Shown in pieces: positions 1 through 8,922 of a stretch of DNA of 64,000 nt. The notes under the pieces are model-generated. The model was not told the origin of the DNA and searched no databases. It was given only the letters and a program-made list of their open reading frames with translations. Origin of the DNA: Microlunatus speluncae (GTDB lineage Bacteria > Actinomycetota > Actinomycetes > Propionibacteriales > Propionibacteriaceae); NCBI RefSeq assembly GCF_009299835.1, contig NZ_VKCZ01000014.1, forward strand, positions 1 to 64,000, given 5' to 3'. The stretch's first letter is position 1, and every line of letters starts with the position of its first letter. The translations under genes were made by a program, and so were the position numbers.

Positions 1-1
1 G

Positions 2-79
2 AACGCTCGACCCCGACCCACCCTCGACCTCAAGACCCCAGCACAGGCCCTGAACAAATTCCTGACCAAAGTTGCTTAG
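2..79 (+). pseudogene. C-terminal end of an IS30-family-like transposase (cut by window edge)
   Basis: The only open frame entering from the left edge ends at TAG 77-79. It encodes a 25-residue tail with the pattern N-x-RPRxTLDLKTPAQALN-x-x-L. Transposases of the IS30 family end in this way (RPRKTLGW-x-TPAEALN). Their RNase H-fold DDE domain, which cuts and joins element ends, would lie outside the window. The bases just after the stop (TTGCTTAGACCGCTTGA) resemble the right end of such elements, but only one end is present, so no inverted repeat can be tested. Whether the full gene is intact cannot be told from here; I list it as a partial gene. The family call rests on this short tail only. 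Confidence 0.6.
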
Positions 80-428
80 ACCGCTTGACTTTGGGTCGGT
101 TTCCAAGTGGGAAACGTCACTATCGATGATCAACATAATTCCTCGACGCCTCGGCGAGGTGTGCGCCGGGTCGGGCATGACAGCCAGCGGCACCGACCAT
201 CGCCGGAACCGGCGCCCGGGCGCGTTGTGGACCGACCGCAACCTGCCCGCCCTTGGTGCGCCTTTTCTGCTGTCAGGCCGAAACTGCGGGAGAAGGCGCG
301 GTCTGGTCGGCCCTTCGACAGGCTCAGGGAACGAACAATCCTGGGCTCAGCTCACCGGCCCGGTTGCGGCGCCCATCGGTGGATCCAGGCTCGCGGAGAC
401 AACACCCGCTGAGCATCCAGAGCTGCCA
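80..428. repeat. Intergenic region with a REP-like dispersed repeat (core 312-336)
   Basis: No gene is seen in this gap. Positions 312-336 carry the dispersed core CCTTCGACAGGCTCAGGGAA followed by CGAAC. The 60 bases before it (about 254-311) match the right arm of the composite repeat at 53271-53373: both have GTCAGGCCGAAAC, a purine-rich stretch and then the core. This is therefore half of the larger element. Positions 100-135 (GGGAAACGTCAC, then GATGATCA) resemble one arm of the hairpin at 52989-53043. This suggests the gap is built from fragments of the same repeat family, next to an insertion-sequence end. Confidence 0.65.
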
Positions 429-2474
429 TCAGGCGTCGGGGATCAGGGTGGCGATCACGGAGTCGGCGACGGTGGGGTCGGGGCGGACCTTGATCAGTTC
501 GTCCCAGAGGGTGGTGTTGCGGTCGCGGAGGGACAGGGCGGTGGCGCACCAGGCGGGGGCCCAGCCGAGTTCGAGGCACCAGGCGCCCCAGCCGGCGTCG
601 CCGGAGCTGCCCCAGTAGGCCCAGCGGTCGAAGTCGAAGGAGCGGAACCAGCCGCCGTCCAGCTCGGGCCGTTCGCTCCGGATCTGGATCCGGACCAGAT
701 AGTCGGCCAGCCGGTCGGCGCCCGCGCGCAGTCGATGATCATCGAGCACCGCGGCGGCCTCGTGCAGGCCGAGCAGCGCGAAGCCGGTCGAATACAGCTG
801 ATCGGAGGCCGGGTCGCCGGTGGCGAAGATGATCGGCTCTTCCGTCGTCCCGTACTCCTCGTTGGTCTCGGCGACCTTGAACAGGTGGATCCCGCCGGCC
901 TCGATCTCCGGGATCCCACCGCTGCGATCCTGCTGGCTGAGCAGTGCCTCGACGACGGCGGTCAGCCAGCCGCGGACCTGATCGGTCGGGTCGATCCGCA
1001 GCTGCCAGGCCAACGGCAGCAGGATCCGGGCCAGCTCGGTCACGTCGTTGCGGCGCCAACCCCCGGGGAACGCCTCCATCATGGTGATCAAGCCCGCCCG
1101 GGTCCGCTCCAGGAACGGCCGGTAGCCGGTCGCCTGGTAGGCCCACTGGTAGCAGGCCCAGAGGTAGCCCTCGAAATGTGAGCTGAGATTGATCACCGAG
1201 CCGTCGAAGTAGTGCCGCCAGCCGTTCTCGGTCAGTTGCGGCATATCGACCCGGTCGCCGCGGAAGCCGGTCCGCCCGGAGGTGCGGAAGTTCGCCGTGA
1301 TCGCGGTGAGCAGTTGCTCGTCCCAGTCCTTGGTGCCGAGGGCCGAGCCGGTGAGCAGCCAGGCCAAGATCACCCGGGCGTTGTCGTCGCCGTAGTTGGC
1401 GATCTCCCACGGCGCGGTACCGGTGCCCCAGCCGATCAGGCCGTACGCCGGATGATCAGGATCGGCCCGGTCGCCGCCACACAGCCCGGATGGGCCGCGC
1501 AGGTAGTCGATCAGGTTGCGGGCGAGCTGATGGCCCGCATCGGGCTCATCGCCGGCATCGAGGGCGAAGGCCATCGCGGTCTCGGCCACGCAGTCGGCCC
1601 GCAGCGCCATCCGGACCCGTTGCCGGCCGTCGGCCTGGATGCTGGACTCGTAGCCCTCGGTCACGCCCCAGCTGCCGTCGCCGTCGCCGGCCGGCAGCCG
1701 GTCGATGCCGGCCGCCTCGCCGGTGATCATCAGCTCGCGTACCGCGTGTTCCTGATCTTGGGTGAGCAGCATCCGGGACCGGCGCAACCACCGCTGGTAC
1801 GCGCTCACGGCGGCGGCACCGGCATCCGGCGGCAGCGGCTCGTCGAGGTCGTACCGGGTCGTCACCTCGGCCGTGCCGGTCAGCGTGACCTCGGCCGCCC
1901 CGGGCTGCAGGATCTTCAGGATCCCTTGCCACAAGGCGATCCAACCCCGGTGCGGCTCGAACCGGGCGCGGGCGAAGCGACTCAGCTGGCTGGTGGCGAC
2001 CAGGATCGACGAGTCGGGCAACCGGTAGAGCAGCGACTGGGCCGACTCCGGCAGTCCGAAGACGGCGGTGTCGAAGCCGGCCACGTGAGCCAGCCAGAGC
2101 AGGGTGCCCGGCTGACGGGTCGGGAGATAGCGGCAGGCGTGGGCGGCGAGCAGGCCGAGCTCCGGCCCGAGCCGCGGATCGGCCACGACCACCCGTTCCA
2201 GGACCGCGGTGACCGGTTCGGCGTCCAGGCCGGGCAGGGCCTCGGGGAACTCGATCAGCACCGACAGCCCCTTGGCGGTCGCGGCGGTGATCAACTCCGG
2301 CGGGAACGGCGTCCGCCGGTCCGGGTCGTTGTCGGCCAGCACCAGCACGGCGGTCCCGGCCTCGGCCGCCGCGATCGCCTCCGCCGGATCGTCGTAGCGG
2401 ATCGGGCGATGATCATCCACGAAGGAACGGTAGAGATCATTGTCCGCGGCACAGCAGAACAGGAATCCGGTCAT
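429..2474 (-). CDS. Six-hairpin-glycosidase-like protein with an N-terminal alpha/beta domain
   Basis: A 681-residue protein without signal peptide or membrane segment. Residues about 1-230 alternate short hydrophobic strands and helices (VLVLADND, LSVLIEFP, LERVVVADP, ILVATSQL), like the glutamine-amidotransferase-type domains found on some glycoside hydrolases. From about residue 260 the chain is helix-rich with many aromatic and acidic residues (YGDDNARV, HFEGYLWACYQWAY, GGWFRSFDF). This suggests an (alpha/alpha)6 barrel of the six-hairpin glycosidase type. The start ATG at 2474 opens MTGFLFCCAADNDLY. No transporter or regulator adjoins it. Fold assignment is by eye, and substrate and catalytic acids are unknown. 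Confidence 0.5.
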   Translation of the reverse strand: MTGFLFCCAADNDLYRSFVDDHRPIRYDDPAEAIAAAEAGTAVLVLADNDPDRRTPFPPELITAATAKGLSVLIEFPEALPGLDAEPVTAVLERVVVADPRLGPELGLLAAHACRYLPTRQPGTLLWLAHVAGFDTAVFGLPESAQSLLYRLPDSSILVATSQLSRFARARFEPHRGWIALWQGILKILQPGAAEVTLTGTAEVTTRYDLDEPLPPDAGAAAVSAYQRWLRRSRMLLTQDQEHAVRELMITGEAAGIDRLPAGDGDGSWGVTEGYESSIQADGRQRVRMALRADCVAETAMAFALDAGDEPDAGHQLARNLIDYLRGPSGLCGGDRADPDHPAYGLIGWGTGTAPWEIANYGDDNARVILAWLLTGSALGTKDWDEQLLTAITANFRTSGRTGFRGDRVDMPQLTENGWRHYFDGSVINLSSHFEGYLWACYQWAYQATGYRPFLERTRAGLITMMEAFPGGWRRNDVTELARILLPLAWQLRIDPTDQVRGWLTAVVEALLSQQDRSGGIPEIEAGGIHLFKVAETNEEYGTTEEPIIFATGDPASDQLYSTGFALLGLHEAAAVLDDHRLRAGADRLADYLVRIQIRSERPELDGGWFRSFDFDRWAYWGSSGDAGWGAWCLELGWAPAWCATALSLRDRNTTLWDELIKVRPDPTVADSVIATLIPDA

Positions 2475-2544
2475 GACCGACCACGCTAGTGACGATCACC
2501 GCCATGATCACCCAACCCCACTAGACCACTTGTCCACAGCCTCC

Positions 2545-2604
2545 CCGCCGACTTGTCAGAACTGAGTTGTGTCATGACACAACTCAGTTCTGACAAGTCG
2601 GCGG
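2545..2604. repeat. Perfect 60-bp palindrome (30-bp arms, no loop)
   Basis: The left arm 2545-2574 (starting CCGCCGACTTGTCAGAACTG) and the right arm 2575-2604 are exact reverse complements meeting at TGTCA|TGACA. It lies 16 bp after the stop of the IclR gene and 70 bp before the start of the next minus-strand gene. It could act as a terminator in either direction, although no T-run follows. The 12-mer CTGACAAGTCGG in its right arm recurs in the small hairpin at 18666-18690, so the two may be related. Confidence 0.8.
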
Positions 2605-2620
2605 AAGGGGGTGGAGGGGG

Positions 2621-3340
2621 TTAGTCGCCGGTGCGGCGGAGGACTTCGCTGAGGCGTTCGGCGGCGGCGATCACGGCCGGGGCGTGGAGGCGGCCGGGCT
2701 GGCGGGACAGGCGCTCGATCGGGCCGGAGACGCTGACCGCGGCGATCACCTTGCCGGAGGGGGAGCGGACCGGGGCGGACACCGAGGCCACGCCGGGCTC
2801 GCGCTCGCCGACCGACTGGGCCCAGCCGCGGCGCCGGACGGCGGCCAGGGCGACCGCCGAGTAACGGGACCCGCGCAGGCCGCGCTGCATCCGGTCCGGC
2901 TCCTCCCAGGCGAGCAACACCTGGGCGGCCGAGCCCGCGCTCATCGTCAGCTGGGTGCCGACCGGAACCGTGTCGCGTAACCCGGAGGTCCGCTCCGCCG
3001 TCGCCACACAGACCCGGTAATCGCCTTGCCGGCGGAACATCTGGGCCGATTCGCCGGTGATGTCGCGCAGCCGGGCCAGCACCGGGCCGGCCGTGGCCAG
3101 CAGCCGATCCTCGCCGGCCGCGGACGCCAGCTCGGCCAACCGTGGACCGAGGATGAAGCGCCCTTGCAGATCTCGGCTGACCAGTCGATGATGTTCCAAG
3201 GCGACTGCGAGTCGATGGGCCGTCGGCCGGGCCAGCCCGGTGGCAGCGACGAGACCGGCCAACGTCGTCGGACCGGTCTCCAAGGCCCCCAGCACCAGCG
3301 CGGCTTTGTCAAGCACCCCGACACCGCTAGAGTTGTCCAT
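2621..3340 (-). CDS. ltbR: IclR-family transcriptional regulator, probable LtbR/NdgR-type regulator of leuCD
   Basis: A 239-residue IclR-family protein. Residues about 8-65 form the winged helix-turn-helix (LDKAALVLGALETGP, TTLAGLVAATGLARPTAHRL). The rest is the effector domain (RLRDITGESAQMFRR, SAGSAAQVLLAWEEP, GEREPGVASVSAPVR). It is divergent from leuC with a 155-bp gap. This is the position of LtbR in Corynebacterium and NdgR in Streptomyces, which control leuCD and other amino-acid genes. Family and context support the same role here; the ligand and operator are not proven. The start ATG at 3340 opens MDNSSGVGVLDKA. Confidence 0.85.
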   Translation of the reverse strand: MDNSSGVGVLDKAALVLGALETGPTTLAGLVAATGLARPTAHRLAVALEHHRLVSRDLQGRFILGPRLAELASAAGEDRLLATAGPVLARLRDITGESAQMFRRQGDYRVCVATAERTSGLRDTVPVGTQLTMSAGSAAQVLLAWEEPDRMQRGLRGSRYSAVALAAVRRRGWAQSVGEREPGVASVSAPVRSPSGKVIAAVSVSGPIERLSRQPGRLHAPAVIAAAERLSEVLRRTGD

Positions 3341-3495
3341 GTCCTGATACTGCCGTCTCGGATGCTGGAATGCAAGTCGACAATACGTGGCTCCGGCGCC
3401 GTACTAGTACGAGATACGGGACACAGAGCCTCGGATTCGTTGTCCAAGTGGACGCGGCCGAAACAAATTTTTCATTTCAGAGGAAGTGACCATCA
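3341..3495. promoter_or_regulatory. Divergent IclR/leuC control region with palindromes
   Basis: This 155-bp gap separates the divergent regulator and leuC. It holds a perfect 12-bp palindrome CGTACTAGTACG at 3400-3411 and a second inverted repeat GTCCA-AG-TGGAC at 3442-3453. Both are plausible operators for the adjacent IclR protein. The gap is AT-richer than its surroundings just before leuC (AAACAAATTTTTCATTT, 3461-3477). The ribosome-binding site AGAGGAAG lies about 8 bases before the ATG at 3496. No leader peptide or T-box was recognised. Confidence 0.5.
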
Positions 3496-4911
<1,416 letters not shown>

Positions 4912-4934
4912 TCTCGCAAAGGAAGCACGTAACG

Positions 4935-5546
4935 ATGGAGAAGTTCAGCAGCCACACCGGGACCGCGCTACCGCTGCGGCGGAGCAACGTCGACACCGAC
5001 CAGATCATCCCGGCGGTGTATCTGAAGCGGGTGACCAAGACCGGCTTCGAGGACGGGCTGTTCGCGGCCTGGCGGGCCGATCCCGAGTTCGTCCTCAACC
5101 GGCCCGAGTATGCCGGCGCGACGATCTTGATCCCGGGGCCGGACTTCGGCACCGGATCGTCTCGCGAGCACGCCGTCTGGGCCCTGCAGAACTACGGCTT
5201 CAAGGTGGTGATCGGCTCGCGGTTCGGCGACATCTTCCGCGGCAACTCGGGCAAGGCCGGGCTGCTGATCGCGGTCGTCGACCAGAAGATCATCGAGGAG
5301 CTGTGGGAGTTCGTCGAGGCCAACCCGAGCCGGCCGCTGACGGTCGACCTGGCCGAGCGCAAGATCACCGCGGACGGCTTCGAGGCGCATTTCGAGATCG
5401 ACGACTACACTCGCTGGCGCCTGCTGGAAGGCCTCGACGACATCGGTCTCACCTTGCGTCATGAGGAACTGATCGACGGCTTCGAGCTCGGCCGGGCTTC
5501 CTACAAGCCGGCCACACTGCCGGCGAAGGTCGACGCAGCCGGCTGA
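4935..5546 (+). CDS. leuD: 3-isopropylmalate dehydratase small subunit
   Basis: 203 residues, usual length for the swivelling small subunit that completes the isomerase with LeuC. Diagnostic features are the N-terminal [19 protein letters not shown] and the central [17 protein letters not shown] loop that closes over the substrate. The ATG at 4935 was chosen because AAAGGAAG precedes it at good spacing and MEKFSSHTG is the usual family start; the open frame extends further upstream, inside leuC. It is co-transcribed with leuC (23-bp gap). No hairpin follows, and hupB begins 174 bp downstream with its own promoter-like sequence. Confidence 0.97.
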   Translation: MEKFSSHTGTALPLRRSNVDTDQIIPAVYLKRVTKTGFEDGLFAAWRADPEFVLNRPEYAGATILIPGPDFGTGSSREHAVWALQNYGFKVVIGSRFGDIFRGNSGKAGLLIAVVDQKIIEELWEFVEANPSRPLTVDLAERKITADGFEAHFEIDDYTRWRLLEGLDDIGLTLRHEELIDGFELGRASYKPATLPAKVDAAG

Positions 5547-5616
5547 TCAATGTTCGGAAACCGGCCCGAATCGGCCAGTTTCTCTTGCGACACGGCGATT
5601 TCTGGGCCGTTGGTAT

Positions 5617-5645
5617 TTGTCAGGGCGCGCCGATTTCCCTAGCGT
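5617..5645 (+). promoter_or_regulatory. Candidate sigma-70-type promoter for hupB
   Basis: TTGTCA at 5617-5622 and TAGCGT at 5640-5645 are separated by exactly 17 bp, close to the group-1 sigma consensus (TTGACA, TANNNT). A transcript would start near 5652 and have about a 70-base leader before the GTG of hupB at 5721. The match is by eye; no transcript data are available. Confidence 0.45.
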
Positions 5646-5720
5646 TGTTCCTGCAGACGTACGGTACGGCTGCCATGGGCCTCCAACAAGGCTTGGAAAC
5701 TGTTCGTAAGAAGGGAAGCT

Positions 5721-6206
5721 GTGAACAAGGCTGAGTTGATTGAGGCGTTGTCGACTCACTATGAGGGCAACAAGGCCGAGGCAGCCAGGGCGCTGAACGC
5801 GGTGGTGCAGACCATCACCTACCAGACGGCGGGTGGCGAGAAGGTCTCGATCACCGGGTTCGGTGTCTTCGAGAAGGTCCACCGGTCGGCCCGCATGGTG
5901 CGCAATCCCCGGACCGGCGAGCGCAAGCGGGCCAAGGCCACGGCTGTCCCGCGTTTCCGGGCCGGCTCGGACCTGAAGGCCTTCGTTTCCGGCGCGAAGA
6001 AGGTGCCGAAGACGTCCGCCAAGAAGGCTGCTGCCAAGACCACCGCGACCGCCACCGTGGCCAAGAAGGCGGCTCCGGCGAAGAAGGTCGTGGCGAAGGC
6101 TCCGGCCAAGAAGGCGGCTCCGGCCAAGAAGGTCGTGGCGAAGAAGGCTCCGGCCAAGAAGACCGCGGCGAAGAAGGCTCCGGCGAAGCGCACCGCCAAG
6201 CGCTGA
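5721..6206 (+). CDS. hupB: HU-type nucleoid protein with lysine-rich tail
   Basis: 161 residues. Residues 1-90 are a canonical HU domain (MNKAELIEALSTHYEGNKAE; GFGVFEKVHRSARMVRNPRT, holding the DNA-binding beta-arm). Residues about 100-161 are a low-complexity tail of KKAAPAKKVVAK/KKAPAKK repeats, like the HupB (HLP/MDP1) tail of mycobacteria, which binds DNA and RNA and compacts the nucleoid. The start is GTG at 5721 with AAGGGAAG 5-12 bases upstream. Position after leuCD matches mycobacteria. The tail is encoded by near-repeated DNA (AAGAAGGCTCCGGC units), so copy number may vary between strains. Confidence 0.96.
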   Translation: MNKAELIEALSTHYEGNKAEAARALNAVVQTITYQTAGGEKVSITGFGVFEKVHRSARMVRNPRTGERKRAKATAVPRFRAGSDLKAFVSGAKKVPKTSAKKAAAKTTATATVAKKAAPAKKVVAKAPAKKAAPAKKVVAKKAPAKKTAAKKAPAKRTAKR

Positions 6207-6228
6207 GTCACCGCGACGCAGTCCCGAG

Positions 6229-6262
6229 AATCCGGGTCGACCCAGGTCGGCCCGGATTTTTC
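6229..6262 (+). terminator. Rho-independent terminator after hupB
   Basis: An 8-bp stem AATCCGGG (6229-6236) / CCCGGATT (6251-6258) with a 14-base loop is followed directly by a T-rich run (TTTTTC). It lies 23 bp after the hupB stop, before the convergent cofC gene. It is one of the few classical terminators in the window. Confidence 0.75.
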
Positions 6263-6311
6263 ATGTCCACAAAGGATTGCGGCCCGTCGGGCAGGGTCCG
6301 GCGTCCGCCGG

Positions 6312-7010
6312 TCAGGCGGTCCGGGTCCAGCCGTTGAGCACGGCCCGGGTCTCGGGGCCGAGGTCGTACCGGCCGATCTCGGCAAGATCATCCTCGGTGT
6401 CCACATCGCGCCGGGCATCCGGCACCGATCGACCGATGGCGTCGTCCAGCAAGGGAACCGCGCCGCTGTCCCGGTGGGCCGCCGCCGATCCGGGCCCGAA
6501 GCGGGGATCCAGGGCGACACCGTCGGCGATCAGCATCGTGGTGCCGACCCCGTCGGCGTCGGCCAGGAAGCTGCGCGGGTGCGGACCGGCCGCGGCGATC
6601 ACGCCCCGGAGCGTCTCCGCCCGCAGCGCCGGAAGATCGGCGACGCAGGCCAGCACCCGCCGGATTCCCTGCTGCTGCAGCGCTTCCGCCCCGGCTCGCA
6701 ACGCCTGGTTCAGGCCGGTCGGCTCGGTCTCCTGGACGATCTGGACGGTCAGCCCGTGATCATCGAATCGACGTCCCAAGCCCGGCTCCGCGGTCACGAT
6801 GACGGTCCGGGCGACGCCGGACAGCACCCGGACCGTGTCCAGCAACATCGCCAGCACCAACTCGCGGCGCAGCGGACCGGGCACGGTCGCCAGCCGGGTC
6901 TTGGCCTGTCCCAACGGCTTGATCGCCACGACGGCACCGAGTTCCGGCGGCTGCCGGTCGGCCTGATCGGCGGGGTGGATCAGCCGGGGTGATCGCTCCA
7001 TGGCAGCCAT
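6312..7010 (-). CDS. cofC: 2-phospho-L-lactate (or phosphoenolpyruvate) guanylyltransferase
   Basis: About 232 residues. CofC/FbiD activates phospho-lactate or phosphoenolpyruvate with GTP in coenzyme F420 synthesis. Family features: the nucleotidyltransferase start AVVAIKPLGQAKTRL, the core RRVLACVADLPAL with its acidic residues, the motif LADADGVGTTML, and the C-terminal RRDVDTEDDLAEIG. The start is placed at ATG 7010 (MAAMERS), with ATG 7001 as an alternative; neither has a clear ribosome-binding site. It is divergent from plsC with only 75 bp between. The rest of the F420 pathway is not in the window. Position next to plsC-gpsA is common in actinobacteria. Confidence 0.88.
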   Translation of the reverse strand: MAAMERSPRLIHPADQADRQPPELGAVVAIKPLGQAKTRLATVPGPLRRELVLAMLLDTVRVLSGVARTVIVTAEPGLGRRFDDHGLTVQIVQETEPTGLNQALRAGAEALQQQGIRRVLACVADLPALRAETLRGVIAAAGPHPRSFLADADGVGTTMLIADGVALDPRFGPGSAAAHRDSGAVPLLDDAIGRSVPDARRDVDTEDDLAEIGRYDLGPETRAVLNGWTRTA

Positions 7011-7085
7011 GGTGCCACTGCCACACCAAACCGGTCCGCCGACCCGGCGTCGAGGAGCCGGAGTCCGGAATCCTCCGACACTAAG

Positions 7086-7847
7086 GTGATCCTGGTGGAG
7101 ACCTCCCGACGACTGCCCGATGTGGTGGCCCGGGTCGCCGAGCCGGGCGAGCCGACACTGCGTCGTACCGTCTGGCTGCTGAACGCGGTGCTGGGCCGGC
7201 TGACCAAGCGCGACTGGCGGGACGAGGACAAGATGCCGGCCCGGGGCGGGCTGGTGATCGTCGCCAATCACATCTCCAATGTCGATCCGCTGGCCCTGGG
7301 TCAGTTCGTCGCCTATGCCGGCCGGTGGCCCCGGTTCCTGGCCAAGGAGTCGCTGTTCCGGGTGCCGGTGTTCGGCCGGCTGATCACCCGCTGCGGACAG
7401 ATCCCGGTCCGGCGGGGCACCGGCCAGGCCGGGATGGCTCTGGACCAGGCGATCGACGCGGTACGATCCGGCCGGGCCGTGATCATCTACCCGGAAGGAA
7501 CGATCACTGTGGATCCCGACCTCTGGCCGATGGCCGGCAAGACCGGAGCCGCCCGGGTCGCTCTGGCCACGGGCTGTCCGGTGATCCCGATCGGCCAGTG
7601 GGGCGCCCAGGAGATCATGTACGGCAAGCGGATCCACCCGCCGCGATTCCTGCCTCGCAAGACCCTGCGGCTGATCGCCGGCGATCCGGTGCCCCTCACC
7701 GATCTCCAGGAACGGCATGATCTTCGCGATCAGCCGGCCTCCGCGGAGCTACTGCGGCAGGCCACCGATCGGATCATGACCGCGATCACCGACCTGGTCG
7801 AGGTGCTGCGGGAACAGCCGGCGCCGCGGACGGATGGGGAACGATGA
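7086..7847 (+). CDS. plsC: 1-acyl-sn-glycerol-3-phosphate acyltransferase family protein
   Basis: 253 residues. PlsC-type enzymes acylate lysophosphatidate at the inner membrane face. The HX4D catalytic motif is NHISNVD (residues about 60-66). The acceptor-binding block is VIIYPEGTITVDPDLWPM, and a third block VIPIGQWGAQEIM follows. The start used is GTG 7086; a second GTG at 7095 is possible. The stop overlaps the gpsA start by four bases (ATGA), so the two are translationally coupled. Other lysophospholipid acyltransferases share these motifs, so the exact substrate is inferred from context. Confidence 0.88.
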   Translation: MILVETSRRLPDVVARVAEPGEPTLRRTVWLLNAVLGRLTKRDWRDEDKMPARGGLVIVANHISNVDPLALGQFVAYAGRWPRFLAKESLFRVPVFGRLITRCGQIPVRRGTGQAGMALDQAIDAVRSGRAVIIYPEGTITVDPDLWPMAGKTGAARVALATGCPVIPIGQWGAQEIMYGKRIHPPRFLPRKTLRLIAGDPVPLTDLQERHDLRDQPASAELLRQATDRIMTAITDLVEVLREQPAPRTDGER

Positions 7848-8851
7848 GCACCGAATCCACCCGGGTCACCGTGATGGGTGCCGGGTCCTGGGGGACCGCC
7901 TTCTCCCTGGTGCTGTGCGACGCCGGTCAACAGGTCACGCTGTGGGCGCGTCGGCCCGAGCTGGCCGACAAGATCAACACCCAGCAGTGCAACCCGGACT
8001 ACTTCCCGACCATCGATCTGCCGGAGACCCTGCGGGCCGATCATGATCCGGACCGGGCGATGGCGGGCGCCGAGTACGTGGTGCTCGCGGTGCCGGCGCA
8101 GTCGTTGCGGGCGACGATGGCGCAGTGGCGGATCCCGGCCGACGCTACGGTGATCAGTCTGGCCAAGGGGATCGAGCTCGGCACCGGCTACCGGATGAGT
8201 CAGGTGATCACCGAGGTGGCCGGGATCCCCGAGGAGCGGATCGGGGTCGTCACCGGACCGAACCTGGCCCGGGAGATCGCCGAGCGGCAACCGTCGGCCA
8301 GCGTCGTCGCCAGCGCCTCCCAGGATCTTGCGGTGCGGCTGCAGCAGCTCTGCCACACCAGCCGGTTCCGGGCGTACACGAACAACGACGTGATCGGCTG
8401 CGAGCTGGCCGGAGCGACCAAGAACGTGATCGCCCTGGCCGTCGGGATGGCGGCCGGGCTCGGCTTCGGCGCCAACGCGACCGCGTCGGTGATCACTCGC
8501 GGCCTGGCCGAGACAGCCCGGCTCGGCCACGCCCTCGGCGCCGACCCGTACACCTTCTCCGGGCTGGCCGGCCTCGGTGATCTTGTCGCCACCTGCTCGT
8601 CGCCGCTGTCGCGCAACCGGACCTTCGGCGAGGAGCTCGGCTGGGGTCGGACCGTCGCCGAGATCACCGGCGAGACCCGCCAGGTCGCCGAGGGTGTCAA
8701 GTCCTGCTCGTCGATTCAGGATCTGGCCCGCCGGCACGGTGTGGAGATGCCGATCGTCGATCAGGTCGCAGCGGTGATCGCCGGCACGATCACCGCCAAG
8801 GAGATGATCGTGGCCCTGATGTCCCGGTCGGCCAAGCCGGAGCGCTACTGA
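7844..8851 (+). CDS. gpsA: NAD(P)H-dependent glycerol-3-phosphate dehydrogenase
   Basis: 335 residues, standard GpsA length. It reduces dihydroxyacetone phosphate to sn-glycerol-3-phosphate, the backbone for phospholipids. The Rossmann motif GAGSWGT is at residues 12-18, the catalytic lysine region is AGATKNVIALAVGMAAGLG, and the conserved GLAGLGDLVATCSSPLSRNR follows. It overlaps plsC by four bases and precedes the SARP gene by 71 bp. With plsC it supplies and then acylates glycerol-3-phosphate, a sensible two-gene operon. Confidence 0.97.
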   Translation: MSTESTRVTVMGAGSWGTAFSLVLCDAGQQVTLWARRPELADKINTQQCNPDYFPTIDLPETLRADHDPDRAMAGAEYVVLAVPAQSLRATMAQWRIPADATVISLAKGIELGTGYRMSQVITEVAGIPEERIGVVTGPNLAREIAERQPSASVVASASQDLAVRLQQLCHTSRFRAYTNNDVIGCELAGATKNVIALAVGMAAGLGFGANATASVITRGLAETARLGHALGADPYTFSGLAGLGDLVATCSSPLSRNRTFGEELGWGRTVAEITGETRQVAEGVKSCSSIQDLARRHGVEMPIVDQVAAVIAGTITAKEMIVALMSRSAKPERY

Positions 8852-8922
8852 CCCCCAGGCGATCCGGCCTTCTGGGATGATGCGGTCGCAAGGTTTGTGT
8901 CCGGCGGCAGAAGCAAGGAACT

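Noticed and set aside
72-1181. Long plus-strand open frame opposite the glycosidase-like gene
   Set aside because: Proline/glycine-rich translation without family features; it mirrors the minus-strand gene, as expected in GC-rich DNA.
3341-3495. T-box or leucine leader before leuC
   Set aside because: No leader peptide with leucine codons and no T-box sequence seen.
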